DNA of 14,268 nucleotides from positions 1 through 14,268 of the forward strand of contig CALDGX010000106.1 in assembly GCA_937941715.1 (NCBI GenBank), in the 5' to 3' direction. Under the pieces are notes generated by a model. That model was not told the DNA's origin. It made no database searches and was given only the letters and a program-made list of their open reading frames with translations. Origin of the DNA: an uncultured Chloracidobacterium sp. (GTDB taxonomy: Bacteria; Acidobacteriota; Blastocatellia; Pyrinomonadales; Pyrinomonadaceae). The translations under genes were made by a program, and so were the position numbers. Positions 8,147-14,268 of this stretch are shown piece by piece. How positions within the stretch are numbered: the stretch's first letter is position 1; every line of letters starts with the position of its first letter.

Positions 8147-10753
8147 CTACATCGAGGGCGTTGGATCGCCAAGTAATACGCTGTCACCTATTAATACACC
8201 ATCTCCTACGAGAACACCGTCGCCGACGAGCACGCCGTCACCGACCAAAACTCCATCGCCGACGAGCACGCCGTCACCGACCAAAACGCCGTCGCCGACG
8301 AGCACGCCGTCACCGACCAGAACACCGTCGCCGACGAGCACGCCGTCACCGACCAGAACACCGTCGCCGACCAGAACACCGTACGACAACCAGATCGAAC
8401 CGGCACCGAGGGCACCGCCGTTACTCGTCGTAACGTTGCGGTTCACGCCAAGCCCTGCGGTATAGAACGTTCCCGTGTTGAGCGTAAAGTTGCCGTTTGA
8501 GAACTGAATACCATCACTGATGATGTTCTCACGCTTGTATGCGGCCTGGAATTTTGAAACAAGATCTGCACCGGTAAGGATCGTGTGGCTGCCGGTGATC
8601 ATCTGAGCCCACTGGAAAGTATTGCCGCCGATCGTTGTCGAGGTCGTCGGCATGGTCCAGCCGGCCGGGACGGTTGAAGAACCCTTCGCAGCCGTCTGGA
8701 AGTCAATATCCGTGCGAAGCGAACGGGCCAGCCGTACCGCTCCCTCGATATTCAACGCACCCGCACCCTGTTCGAAGGTATTGGCGCCTGAGATCGGGCG
8801 AGCCGAATATTGCATGATCATCTTGATCATTCCCGGCGTGAGATTCGGGTTGACCTGCAGCAGGAGTGCCGCCGCACCAGCCACGACCGGAGCCGACATC
8901 GACGTGCCGCTCATATACATCATCGAATCGTTGTCATTTGTGGCGTCGAGCGACAATGACGGGTTGAGCAATGCCATTCGATTGCTCGGGGCCTTGTACG
9001 AAACAAGGCGGTTGCCGGGAGCGACGATGTCCGGCTTGATGTTGTTGTCAAATACCTTCCAGCCGGTCGAAGTGGTAAGGAAACTGCGTGTCGGGCCGCG
9101 CGAACTGAAGCTCGAGATCGTATCGTCAGCTGTCGTCGCGGTTCCCATCGAATTCGTCGATCCGACGGTCAGTGCATACGGGCTGATGCCGGGCGAGTGA
9201 ATACGGCCATAGGTCTTGGCACCTGCCGCCGTCTTGCCGAGGTTTCCGGCGGCCACGACAACGACGATGCCTGCCTGGACCAACTCCTTGACCTTGACGC
9301 AGATCGGATCGTTGCGATACGAATCGACCGCCGTCGTGCCGAGACTGAGGTTTGCCACCTTGATGTTGTATTGAACGCGATTCTGAAGGATCCAGTTCAG
9401 TCCGTTGAGGAGCCAGGACGAACTGCCTTCACCGAGATCATTGAGCACCTTAACGCTGACGATCTTGGAGTTTCTCGCGACGCCGCGGTACGCACCGCTT
9501 TGCTTGTTGGAATCACCGGCTGCGAGCCCGGCAACGTGCGAACCGTGGCCGTAGCCATCGGTGGTCGCCGTAATGGTTCCGCTGGTAAAGTTGACATTGG
9601 CGACCAAGCGCGACGTTCCGCCGCTAGCCTTGTAACCGTTGTGGTTTGAGGCAACGCCCGAATCGACAATAGCGATACCGATATCGGAACCGTCAAGATT
9701 GTAAGCGGCACGGCCGTTGAGTGCCGGCTGCGAGCGGACGATATCCGCACCGATCGACTCTTCGACATGGCCCGTCACCGTTGTCGGGCGATCGGGCGAA
9801 ATGAAGTTGATGAGGCCGCTCTTTGACAGCGATTCGAGAGCTGAGAGCGGCAGATTGACGACGATCGTCTCGGTATTGCCGATTCGGTCGGTCACACGGG
9901 CCTCGCCGGACTTGAGCAATGAGCGAAGTGCGGCGTTGTCGGCGTCCTTTGCCTGGATGATGACGTCGACGCGGGTCTTGCCGGTCGGGTCGTTTGCCAT
10001 CATTTCGCGAAGTTCCGATGAGATGTTGTCGCCGGCATAACCGTCGCCGCTGACGAAGCCGGGCTCGGTGTTTAATGCCTGGCCCGAAATAATGATGCCC
10101 TCGAGAGCGATCGCCTGAAATACACCGGCAAACGCTTCGGACCGCTCGATCTTTTCATCGTAGCTGACGCGGGTCGATCCGCCGATGATGGCCAGTTTGC
10201 CTGAGGTGATCGCTCCGAGCAACTGCTCACCGACCGCCTGTGACTCGAGAAGGTTTGCGATCTCGTTAACGTAAAGGACGGTTTGCTTGCCCGACGCGGT
10301 AACCTCGTTGATGATCGTTCCGATCAGGTCTGTGACCTCCGCGTCTGACTTGGCGTTTGAATACAACGCCGCAACCTCAAGTTTGACGACAGAAACGCCC
10401 TTAATATTGTCAGGAACGTTCCCGGCGGCAATGCGGCGGGCAACCTGCTCAACAACGGCATCCTGATTCTCACCCGTATTATCAACGATAACCGGTTGGC
10501 GAAGTCCACCTTCAGCTAACACTTTGACGAGACGCGAAGTCTCGTTTTCAAAGTTCAGGTTCTCTCGCAGTCTTCCGTTACGGCCAAGCTGCGTAAGATC
10601 GGTGGTAAATTTCGCTGTCGCCGATGCATTGTTGACCGTTTGCGGCGTAAGTGCGGCAAATGCCGGCACCGCGTTGGTCACCAGGATCGACAACATAAGC
10701 ATCAGCGAAATCGCCGTCCTTATGGTCAATGTATTGGTCTTAGACAAACTCAT
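8147..10753 (-). CDS. Exported S8 subtilisin-like peptidase with Clp-AAA-like domain and GVLVGD tail, copy B
   Basis: An 868-residue predicted secreted serine endopeptidase. In order: a signal peptide (1-33, ending PAFA); a domain (about 74-218) that aligns by eye with the first AAA+ module of ClpB/ClpA, including RQPVIVDNTGENQ where Walker A should be, RRIAAGNVPDNIKG, VLYVNEIANLL at Walker B, and a GKLAIIGGST segment; an I9-like propeptide (about 261-326, VDVIIQAKDADNAALRS to INFISPDRP); the S8 domain (about 357-646) with Asp364 (IVDSG), His403 (GHGSH), oxyanion Asn504 (AAGN) and Ser618 (GTSMSAP); a C-terminal region; 12 hexads at 792-863; and a PTPSM end. The Walker A Lys is absent, so ATP hydrolysis is unlikely. 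Two adjacent ATGs (10756, 10753) follow a GAGGAG; I took the second for its 7-base spacing. An upstream start at 10810 would put 19 residues before the signal peptide. It leads the second peptidase-GNAT cassette. Confidence 0.9.
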   Translation of the reverse strand: MSLSKTNTLTIRTAISLMLMLSILVTNAVPAFAALTPQTVNNASATAKFTTDLTQLGRNGRLRENLNFENETSRLVKVLAEGGLRQPVIVDNTGENQDAVVEQVARRIAAGNVPDNIKGVSVVKLEVAALYSNAKSDAEVTDLIGTIINEVTASGKQTVLYVNEIANLLESQAVGEQLLGAITSGKLAIIGGSTRVSYDEKIERSEAFAGVFQAIALEGIIISGQALNTEPGFVSGDGYAGDNISSELREMMANDPTGKTRVDVIIQAKDADNAALRSLLKSGEARVTDRIGNTETIVVNLPLSALESLSKSGLINFISPDRPTTVTGHVEESIGADIVRSQPALNGRAAYNLDGSDIGIAIVDSGVASNHNGYKASGGTSRLVANVNFTSGTITATTDGYGHGSHVAGLAAGDSNKQSGAYRGVARNSKIVSVKVLNDLGEGSSSWLLNGLNWILQNRVQYNIKVANLSLGTTAVDSYRNDPICVKVKELVQAGIVVVVAAGNLGKTAAGAKTYGRIHSPGISPYALTVGSTNSMGTATTADDTISSFSSRGPTRSFLTTSTGWKVFDNNIKPDIVAPGNRLVSYKAPSNRMALLNPSLSLDATNDNDSMMYMSGTSMSAPVVAGAAALLLQVNPNLTPGMIKMIMQYSARPISGANTFEQGAGALNIEGAVRLARSLRTDIDFQTAAKGSSTVPAGWTMPTTSTTIGGNTFQWAQMITGSHTILTGADLVSKFQAAYKRENIISDGIQFSNGNFTLNTGTFYTAGLGVNRNVTTSNGGALGAGSIWLSYGVLVGDGVLVGDGVLVGDGVLVGDGVLVGDGVLVGDGVLVGDGVLVGDGVLVGDGVLVGDGVLIGDSVLLGDPTPSM
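8165..8380 (-). repeat. 12 x 18-bp tandem repeat coding for GVLVGD hexads (copy B)
   Basis: Twelve contiguous 18-base units encode ten exact GVLVGD hexads, then GVLIGD and SVLLGD at the C-terminal edge. Two unit types alternate from 8219 to 8362, one with core CGACGAGCAC and one with CGACCARAAC, giving four copies of a 36-base higher-order unit. The outermost units at the low-coordinate end are diverged, as expected if unequal exchange homogenises the interior. The register V-G-D-G-V-L fits the left-handed beta-helix hexad pattern, in which three hexads make one turn. Confidence 0.95.
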
Positions 10754-10760
10754 CATTTTG

Positions 10761-10766
10761 CTCCTC
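10761..10766 (-). promoter_or_regulatory. Ribosome binding site of the copy B peptidase
   Basis: The minus strand reads GAGGAG. GGAG ends 4 bases before the ATG at 10756 and 7 bases before the ATG at 10753. It supports a start directly before the signal peptide and argues against the longer frame starting at 10810. Confidence 0.75.
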
Positions 10767-10828
10767 AAAAACTCGTGTCCTTTTTCTCGAACACAAAAGA
10801 AATATGGCAATCGTCGCCGCCCTTTAAT

Positions 10829-10844
10829 ATCAATGCGTGTGCCA
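10829..10844 (-). promoter_or_regulatory. Possible sigma-54-like -24/-12 element upstream of copy B peptidase
   Basis: The minus strand reads TGGCAC, five bases, then TTGAT. The TGGCAC half matches the -24 box fully and the spacing is right, but the -12 box has GA in place of the invariant GC. It lies about 75 bases before the start codon. No better sigma-70 pair was found in 10757-10950. Confidence 0.2.
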
Positions 10845-10894
10845 CAGCCCTAAATGCTGTCAATTCAACAGTTAACGTATTTGGGTATTTTCCG

Positions 10895-10947
10895 TTCGGT
10901 CATTTTGGCTTTCAAGTTGACCGAATTGTAGTGTCAATCTGACCGAT
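10895..10947. promoter_or_regulatory. Candidate operator: inverted repeat plus third half-site
   Basis: TTCGGTCA (10895-10902) and TGACCGAA (10918-10925) form a perfect 8-base inverted repeat with a 15-base spacer. A third half-site, TGACCGAT (10940-10947), follows 22 bases after the second, about two helical turns. The cluster lies between the terminator of copy A and the start of copy B, where a regulator of the copy B transcript would bind. The binding protein is not identifiable. Confidence 0.45.
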
Positions 10948-10952
10948 GAACG

Positions 10953-10985
10953 ATAAAAAAATGGGAGCCAAAAGGCCCCCATTTT
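10953..10985 (-). terminator. Strong rho-independent terminator after GNAT copy A
   Basis: On the minus strand AAAATGGG, an unpaired G, GCC, loop TTTT, then GGC, an unpaired T, CCCATTTT form a stem of 11 pairs with one mismatch (arms 10974-10985 and 10958-10969). The T-rich arm continues into TTT and then AT at 10953-10957. It starts about 25 bases after the GNAT stop and separates copies A and B into different transcription units. Confidence 0.85.
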
Positions 10986-11010
10986 CAGATCCGGTGAAGG
11001 TGATGGAAGA

Positions 11011-11919
11011 TCAGACAAAGAGCGTTATGCATTCCCCCGTCCGTGAAAATCCGGCCTTCTCGTAACTGCGGTGGGCCGCATCGAAATCGACATTGCTGAG
11101 CAGACAGATATTGGCGACGCGGCCAAGCAGCTCGATCGACAGTTTGCCGAGGCAACGCGACCCGACGCCCTGACCGCGATGGTCCGGATGGACATAGATG
11201 CCCTCGAGATAGATCGTCTCGTCCGTTTCGGCAATGATATCGGCCTTAAAGATCAGTTTTTCGTCTTGGTAGACCGAGAAGACGCGGCCTTGTTCGATCC
11301 TGCGAGCGACCCGATTCAAAAAGCCGGCACGGTCACGCTGCATCGGATCGACACCGCATTCGATAAATGCGATCTCAGCCTGAGCTGCGGCGACCTGTTC
11401 GAGCTGGGCCATATCGGCGTTGTCGATATGAAATTCACACACCGGCACTGCCATCGGTAACCGCGCCTCAAATAACGCTTCGACACAAGTCAGGCGTGGT
11501 TCCGAAGTCCCGCCGGTAAAATATTGATGAAATCGTTCGGCATCGCTGCCATTCGACATTATCAAATGGATCGGTGTGGAACTTCGACGGGCCGCGATCG
11601 CCAGTGCGGTAAGTGCGTCGTCGGTTCGGGCCTCGACAAGCGTCGAGTGTCCGATCAGGGCGATACCCTCAAGTTCGCCGGCATCGTTGCGGTAACCGAA
11701 AAACTCGCCGCGATTCAACTCGCTGACCAAGCCGTTGTCGAGGATGAAGCTCGTCATCACAACGGTTTGGACTGGCCTGACTGCCAAAAACGACAGGGCT
11801 TTGATTCGGTCGGTCTCATCCAGGCGGTCGACACGTCCGTTTGCCGGTACTTCAACGAGTCGCCTGATCGAGGCTGAGTTGTCAGTGTGCGGACTAATTT
11901 CCGCTATATTCTGCAACAT
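11011..11919 (-). CDS. GNAT family N-acetyltransferase, copy A (two-domain)
   Basis: A 302-residue paralogue of the GNAT protein at 7194-8099, with the same two-domain layout and no signal peptide. The acetyl-CoA loop is RGQGVG at 248-253 in IYVHPDHRGQGVGSRCL. SNVDFDAAHRSYEKAGF (275-291) gives the late conserved Asn and Tyr. Both copies share the block AFIECGVDPM.RDR.GFL.RV.RRIE.GRVFSV and end in C.TLFV, so the two enzymes probably act on the same kind of substrate, which is unknown. The first ~30 residues differ most between the copies. The ATG at 11919 is fixed by an AAGGAG eight bases upstream. It follows the copy A peptidase by 46 bases and is followed by a strong terminator, so it is the last gene of the copy A unit. 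Confidence 0.88.
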   Translation of the reverse strand: MLQNIAEISPHTDNSASIRRLVEVPANGRVDRLDETDRIKALSFLAVRPVQTVVMTSFILDNGLVSELNRGEFFGYRNDAGELEGIALIGHSTLVEARTDDALTALAIAARRSSTPIHLIMSNGSDAERFHQYFTGGTSEPRLTCVEALFEARLPMAVPVCEFHIDNADMAQLEQVAAAQAEIAFIECGVDPMQRDRAGFLNRVARRIEQGRVFSVYQDEKLIFKADIIAETDETIYLEGIYVHPDHRGQGVGSRCLGKLSIELLGRVANICLLSNVDFDAAHRSYEKAGFSRTGECITLFV

Positions 11920-11927
11920 TGTCTTGT

Positions 11928-11933
11928 CTCCTT
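11928..11933 (-). promoter_or_regulatory. Ribosome binding site of GNAT copy A
   Basis: The minus strand reads AAGGAG, ending 8 bases before the ATG at 11919. It is the best Shine-Dalgarno match in the window and fixes the start. Confidence 0.8.
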
Positions 11934-11965
11934 ACATTTGTCCCTATAATTATGTAATTCAACAA

Positions 11966-14268
11966 TTATTTCATTGCCGCGGTGTTGTCACCGGTGATCT
12001 CGACCTTGTTTGCCAGCGATGTTGTCACGTCGCCGACGAGCACTCCGTCTCCAACCAACACTCCGTCGCCGACCAGAACGCCGTCACCGACAAGAACGCC
12101 GTCACCGACGAGCACTCCGTCGCCGACCAGAACGCCGGAAGCCATCATAATGGTCCCGCCGCCCATTGCCGTGCCGTTGCTCGTCAGCACGTTCTTGTAC
12201 ATCGTGATGCCGCTTCCAAACCAGGAATTGAGCGACGGGTTGTTATAGTCATCATAGCTGACGCCGTCCTCGAACCAGAAATAGTTGGTGTACGTCCTCT
12301 GATACTTATCGGCGAGCGACTGGCCTTTCAGGTACGTGGCGTTGGTGAGAATGCCCTGGGCCCACGGGAATGTAGTGCCGGCGATCGTGCTGGTCGCAGC
12401 CGGAAACGTCTGACCGGACTGCAACAGGCTGGTACCCTGAACGTAGAGATTGAAGTCCGTGTCGAACCTATACGTCCGCCCGAGCTTGATCGCTCCGTCG
12501 ATATTCAACTGTCCGGCTCCCTGCTCCAGCATATTTACGCCATTCAACGGCTGAGCTGAGTATTCGAGGATCATCTTGACCATCGTCGGCGTAAGCTTTG
12601 GGTTCATCTGAAAGAGCAATGCGGCCGCACCGGAGACCATCGGCGTTGACATCGAGGTGCCGCTGAGGTACATCACATCGTTGTCCTCCCCTGGCTTGTC
12701 CATCCCGGCGGCCATCAACGAGGTATTCATCGTGTACAGCAGAGCGCTGTTACGTGCCTTTGCCGCAACGATCTTGTTGCCCGGGGCGACCATATCCGGC
12801 TTAATAACATTGTCATAGTGGCGGCCCGTACCATCGGTATAGTAGCTGCGCGTCGGGCCGTGCGAACTGTACGTCGACATGATGTCGTCGCCGCGGGCAT
12901 CAGTTCCGAGGGAGTTTGACGCACCGACCGTCAGTACTGACGGGTCGTTGCCGGGCGAGTGGACCTGGCCATAGACCTTCTGGCCGAGAGCGTTACGGCC
13001 ATTGTTGCCGGCCGCGGCAACTACCAGAATCCCGTAAAGATTGAGTTCCTGCACCTTGCGGCACAGCGGGTCATTAGTCCAGGAGTCGATCGCCGGAACG
13101 CCGAGGCTCAGGTTCGCGACTCGAATGTTGTACGTTGTTCGGTTGGCGATGATCCAGTCGAGCGCCGCAAGAAGGCCGGCTGTTGTGCCAACTCCCTGTG
13201 CATTCAGCACTTTAAGATTGAGAATCTTGGCTCCCGGAGCGATGCCTTTGTACGCGTTAGTGTCGCGGATCAGGCTGCCGGCGGCGATAGATGCCACGTG
13301 TGATCCGTGACCGTAGTCGTCCTCGGTCGATGTGACACCCGAAACAAAGCTTTTGTTTATTGCGATACGAGCACCGCCGTCGTTGAACGCCTTATGTCCC
13401 GCATGCATGCCCGAATCTAAAATCGCGATGCCGACACCGGCACCGTCCAAAGTGTAGGCTGAAGTGCGGCCAAAGCCGGCTGCCTGCGAGCGCATCGCGG
13501 TCGCGCCGGTCGTCGTTTCGATGTGGCCGAGCGGCTGGATCTTTCGATTGGGCGAAACATAGTTGATAGTTCCGCTCAGGGCTAGCTGCTCAATGGTCGA
13601 AAGCGGCAGGTTGACAACGATCGTGTCCGATCTGCCGATCCGGCCGGTGACCTTCGCGTTACCATCCGAGAGGATGCTTCGCAGTGCCGGAGCATCGACA
13701 TCCTTTGCCTGCACGATAGCCTCGACACGCGAATTTCCCGACGGGTCGTCGGCCATCATCTGACGAAGGTCTGCCGAGACGCTGTCACCGCGGAAGGGAA
13801 TGTCGTCGCGGGTGCGGCGGGGAGCGGCGTCGGCCGTGGTCGTCGCGTTGCCGGTAAGGAACATCGCCTGGAAATATTTAGCGACGTCCGAACGAGCCTC
13901 GATATTTTTCTGAAAATCCGCGGCGTTGCTGCCGCCTACGATCGCCAGATCGCCTGAGTTCAAACGTTCGAAGAGCTTTTCGGCAGCTGGCTGGATCGCT
14001 AAGATATTTGAGATATTGTCGACGAAAACGACCGTAAAGGCCTGATTTGCCGATGCTTCGTCGAGGACGGCAATTACGGCGTTTGCTGCGTCGGTCTCGC
14101 TTTTTGCGTTTGAGAACAATGTCGCCGAATCAAGCTGCAGAACTACCGCGCGCGCGAGTTTGCCGGCAAAGGTTCCTTTTGCGACCCTCAGGGCCAACTG
14201 CTCGACTATCGCTGTCTGTGATTCGCTCGTATCGTCAATGATGACCGGCTGACGTACACCGCCTTCGC
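11966..14268 (-). CDS. S8 subtilisin-like peptidase with Clp-AAA-like domain and GVLVGD tail, copy A (5' end cut)
   Basis: A paralogue of the copy B peptidase. The open frame runs without a stop to the window edge: the 23 codons above 14197 read GGVRQPVIIDDTSESQ and onward, matching copy B, so the signal peptide and true start lie outside. Visible order: Clp-AAA-like domain (14268 to about 13850, with VVFVDNISNIL at the Walker B position and GDLAIVGGSN), I9-like propeptide (RVEAIVQAKDVDAPALRS to INYVSPNRK), then the S8 domain with Asp in AILDSG, His in GHGSH, oxyanion Asn in AAAGNNG and the nucleophile Ser in GTSMSTP (codon 12653-12655). All catalytic residues are intact. Six GVLVGD hexads follow a C-terminal region like that of copy B, then a 20-residue end (VTTSLANKVEITGDNTAAMK) absent from copy B. 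The GNAT partner starts 46 bases downstream. Confidence 0.9.
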   Translation of the reverse strand, partial: EGGVRQPVIIDDTSESQTAIVEQLALRVAKGTFAGKLARAVVLQLDSATLFSNAKSETDAANAVIAVLDEASANQAFTVVFVDNISNILAIQPAAEKLFERLNSGDLAIVGGSNAADFQKNIEARSDVAKYFQAMFLTGNATTTADAAPRRTRDDIPFRGDSVSADLRQMMADDPSGNSRVEAIVQAKDVDAPALRSILSDGNAKVTGRIGRSDTIVVNLPLSTIEQLALSGTINYVSPNRKIQPLGHIETTTGATAMRSQAAGFGRTSAYTLDGAGVGIAILDSGMHAGHKAFNDGGARIAINKSFVSGVTSTEDDYGHGSHVASIAAGSLIRDTNAYKGIAPGAKILNLKVLNAQGVGTTAGLLAALDWIIANRTTYNIRVANLSLGVPAIDSWTNDPLCRKVQELNLYGILVVAAAGNNGRNALGQKVYGQVHSPGNDPSVLTVGASNSLGTDARGDDIMSTYSSHGPTRSYYTDGTGRHYDNVIKPDMVAPGNKIVAAKARNSALLYTMNTSLMAAGMDKPGEDNDVMYLSGTSMSTPMVSGAAALLFQMNPKLTPTMVKMILEYSAQPLNGVNMLEQGAGQLNIDGAIKLGRTYRFDTDFNLYVQGTSLLQSGQTFPAATSTIAGTTFPWAQGILTNATYLKGQSLADKYQRTYTNYFWFEDGVSYDDYNNPSLNSWFGSGITMYKNVLTSNGTAMGGGTIMMASGVLVGDGVLVGDGVLVGDGVLVGDGVLVGDGVLVGDVTTSLANKVEITGDNTAAMK
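12029..12136 (-). repeat. 6 x 18-bp tandem repeat coding for GVLVGD hexads (copy A)
   Basis: Six contiguous 18-base units encode six exact GVLVGD hexads. The units use the same cores as in copy B (CGACGAGCAC, CGACCAGAAC), with third-base changes such as CTCC for CGCC. Copy number is half that of copy B, so the array length varies between paralogues. Confidence 0.95.

Noticed and set aside
8165..8380. Regular short repeats that could suggest a CRISPR array
   Set aside because: The units are contiguous 18-base copies with no unique spacers, lie inside a coding frame and have no cas genes nearby.
8088..8465. Plus-strand open frame coding for a Ser-Pro-Thr-rich repeat protein
   Set aside because: It is the antisense reading of the GVLVGD repeat array; an 18-base repeat without stops stays open in other frames. 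It has no ribosome site or family resemblance outside the repeat. The similar frame at 11982-12248 has the same cause.
10754..10810. Longer form of the copy B peptidase starting at 10810
   Set aside because: It would place charged residues before the signal peptide and ignores the GAGGAG site directly before the two ATGs at 10756/10753.
1..14268. tRNA, rRNA, riboswitch, phage or transposase genes
   Set aside because: I looked for cloverleaf or conserved RNA segments, integrase or transposase motifs on both strands and found none that I could support.

Overview
The window looks like chromosomal DNA of a GC-rich, Gram-negative-type bacterium. Gene content and the style of the proteins suggest Acidobacteriota, class Blastocatellia (Pyrinomonadaceae-like); this is inference from memory of such proteins, not a database match. 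Every gene I support lies on the minus strand, so transcription runs from high to low coordinates. The two edge genes are both cut: the peptidase at the high end has lost its start and hisS at the low end has lost its 3' part.

Low-coordinate half (1-7010), housekeeping and envelope genes, in transcription order: a membrane-anchored PAS-GGDEF-EAL cyclic-di-GMP protein, a PBP4-type D-Ala-D-Ala carboxypeptidase (dacB), the lipid II flippase murJ, a gamma-carbonic-anhydrase-like protein 4 bases after murJ, and histidyl-tRNA synthetase (hisS, partial). dacB and murJ act on opposite ends of peptidoglycan metabolism. None of these genes has an obvious Shine-Dalgarno sequence.

High-coordinate half (7194-14268), the interesting part: a two-gene cassette present twice in tandem. 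Each copy is an exported subtilisin-like (S8) peptidase followed 46-47 bases later by a two-domain GNAT acetyltransferase. Copy A is 14268-11011 (peptidase start lost) and copy B is 10753-7194. Each copy is followed by a hairpin terminator, and copy B is preceded by an intergenic region with a palindromic candidate operator. The cassette start regions that are visible all have strong Shine-Dalgarno sequences, unlike the housekeeping genes.

The peptidases have an unusual architecture: signal peptide, a domain that aligns well by eye with the first AAA+ module of ClpB/ClpA/ClpC but without its Walker A lysine, an I9-like propeptide, an S8 catalytic domain with intact Asp/His/Ser, a C-terminal domain, and a tail of near-perfect GVLVGD hexads (6 in copy A, 12 in copy B). 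I consider this pseudo-AAA/protease/hexad-tail protein, paired with a GNAT enzyme and duplicated, the best candidate for an undescribed system here. Its function is not known to me.
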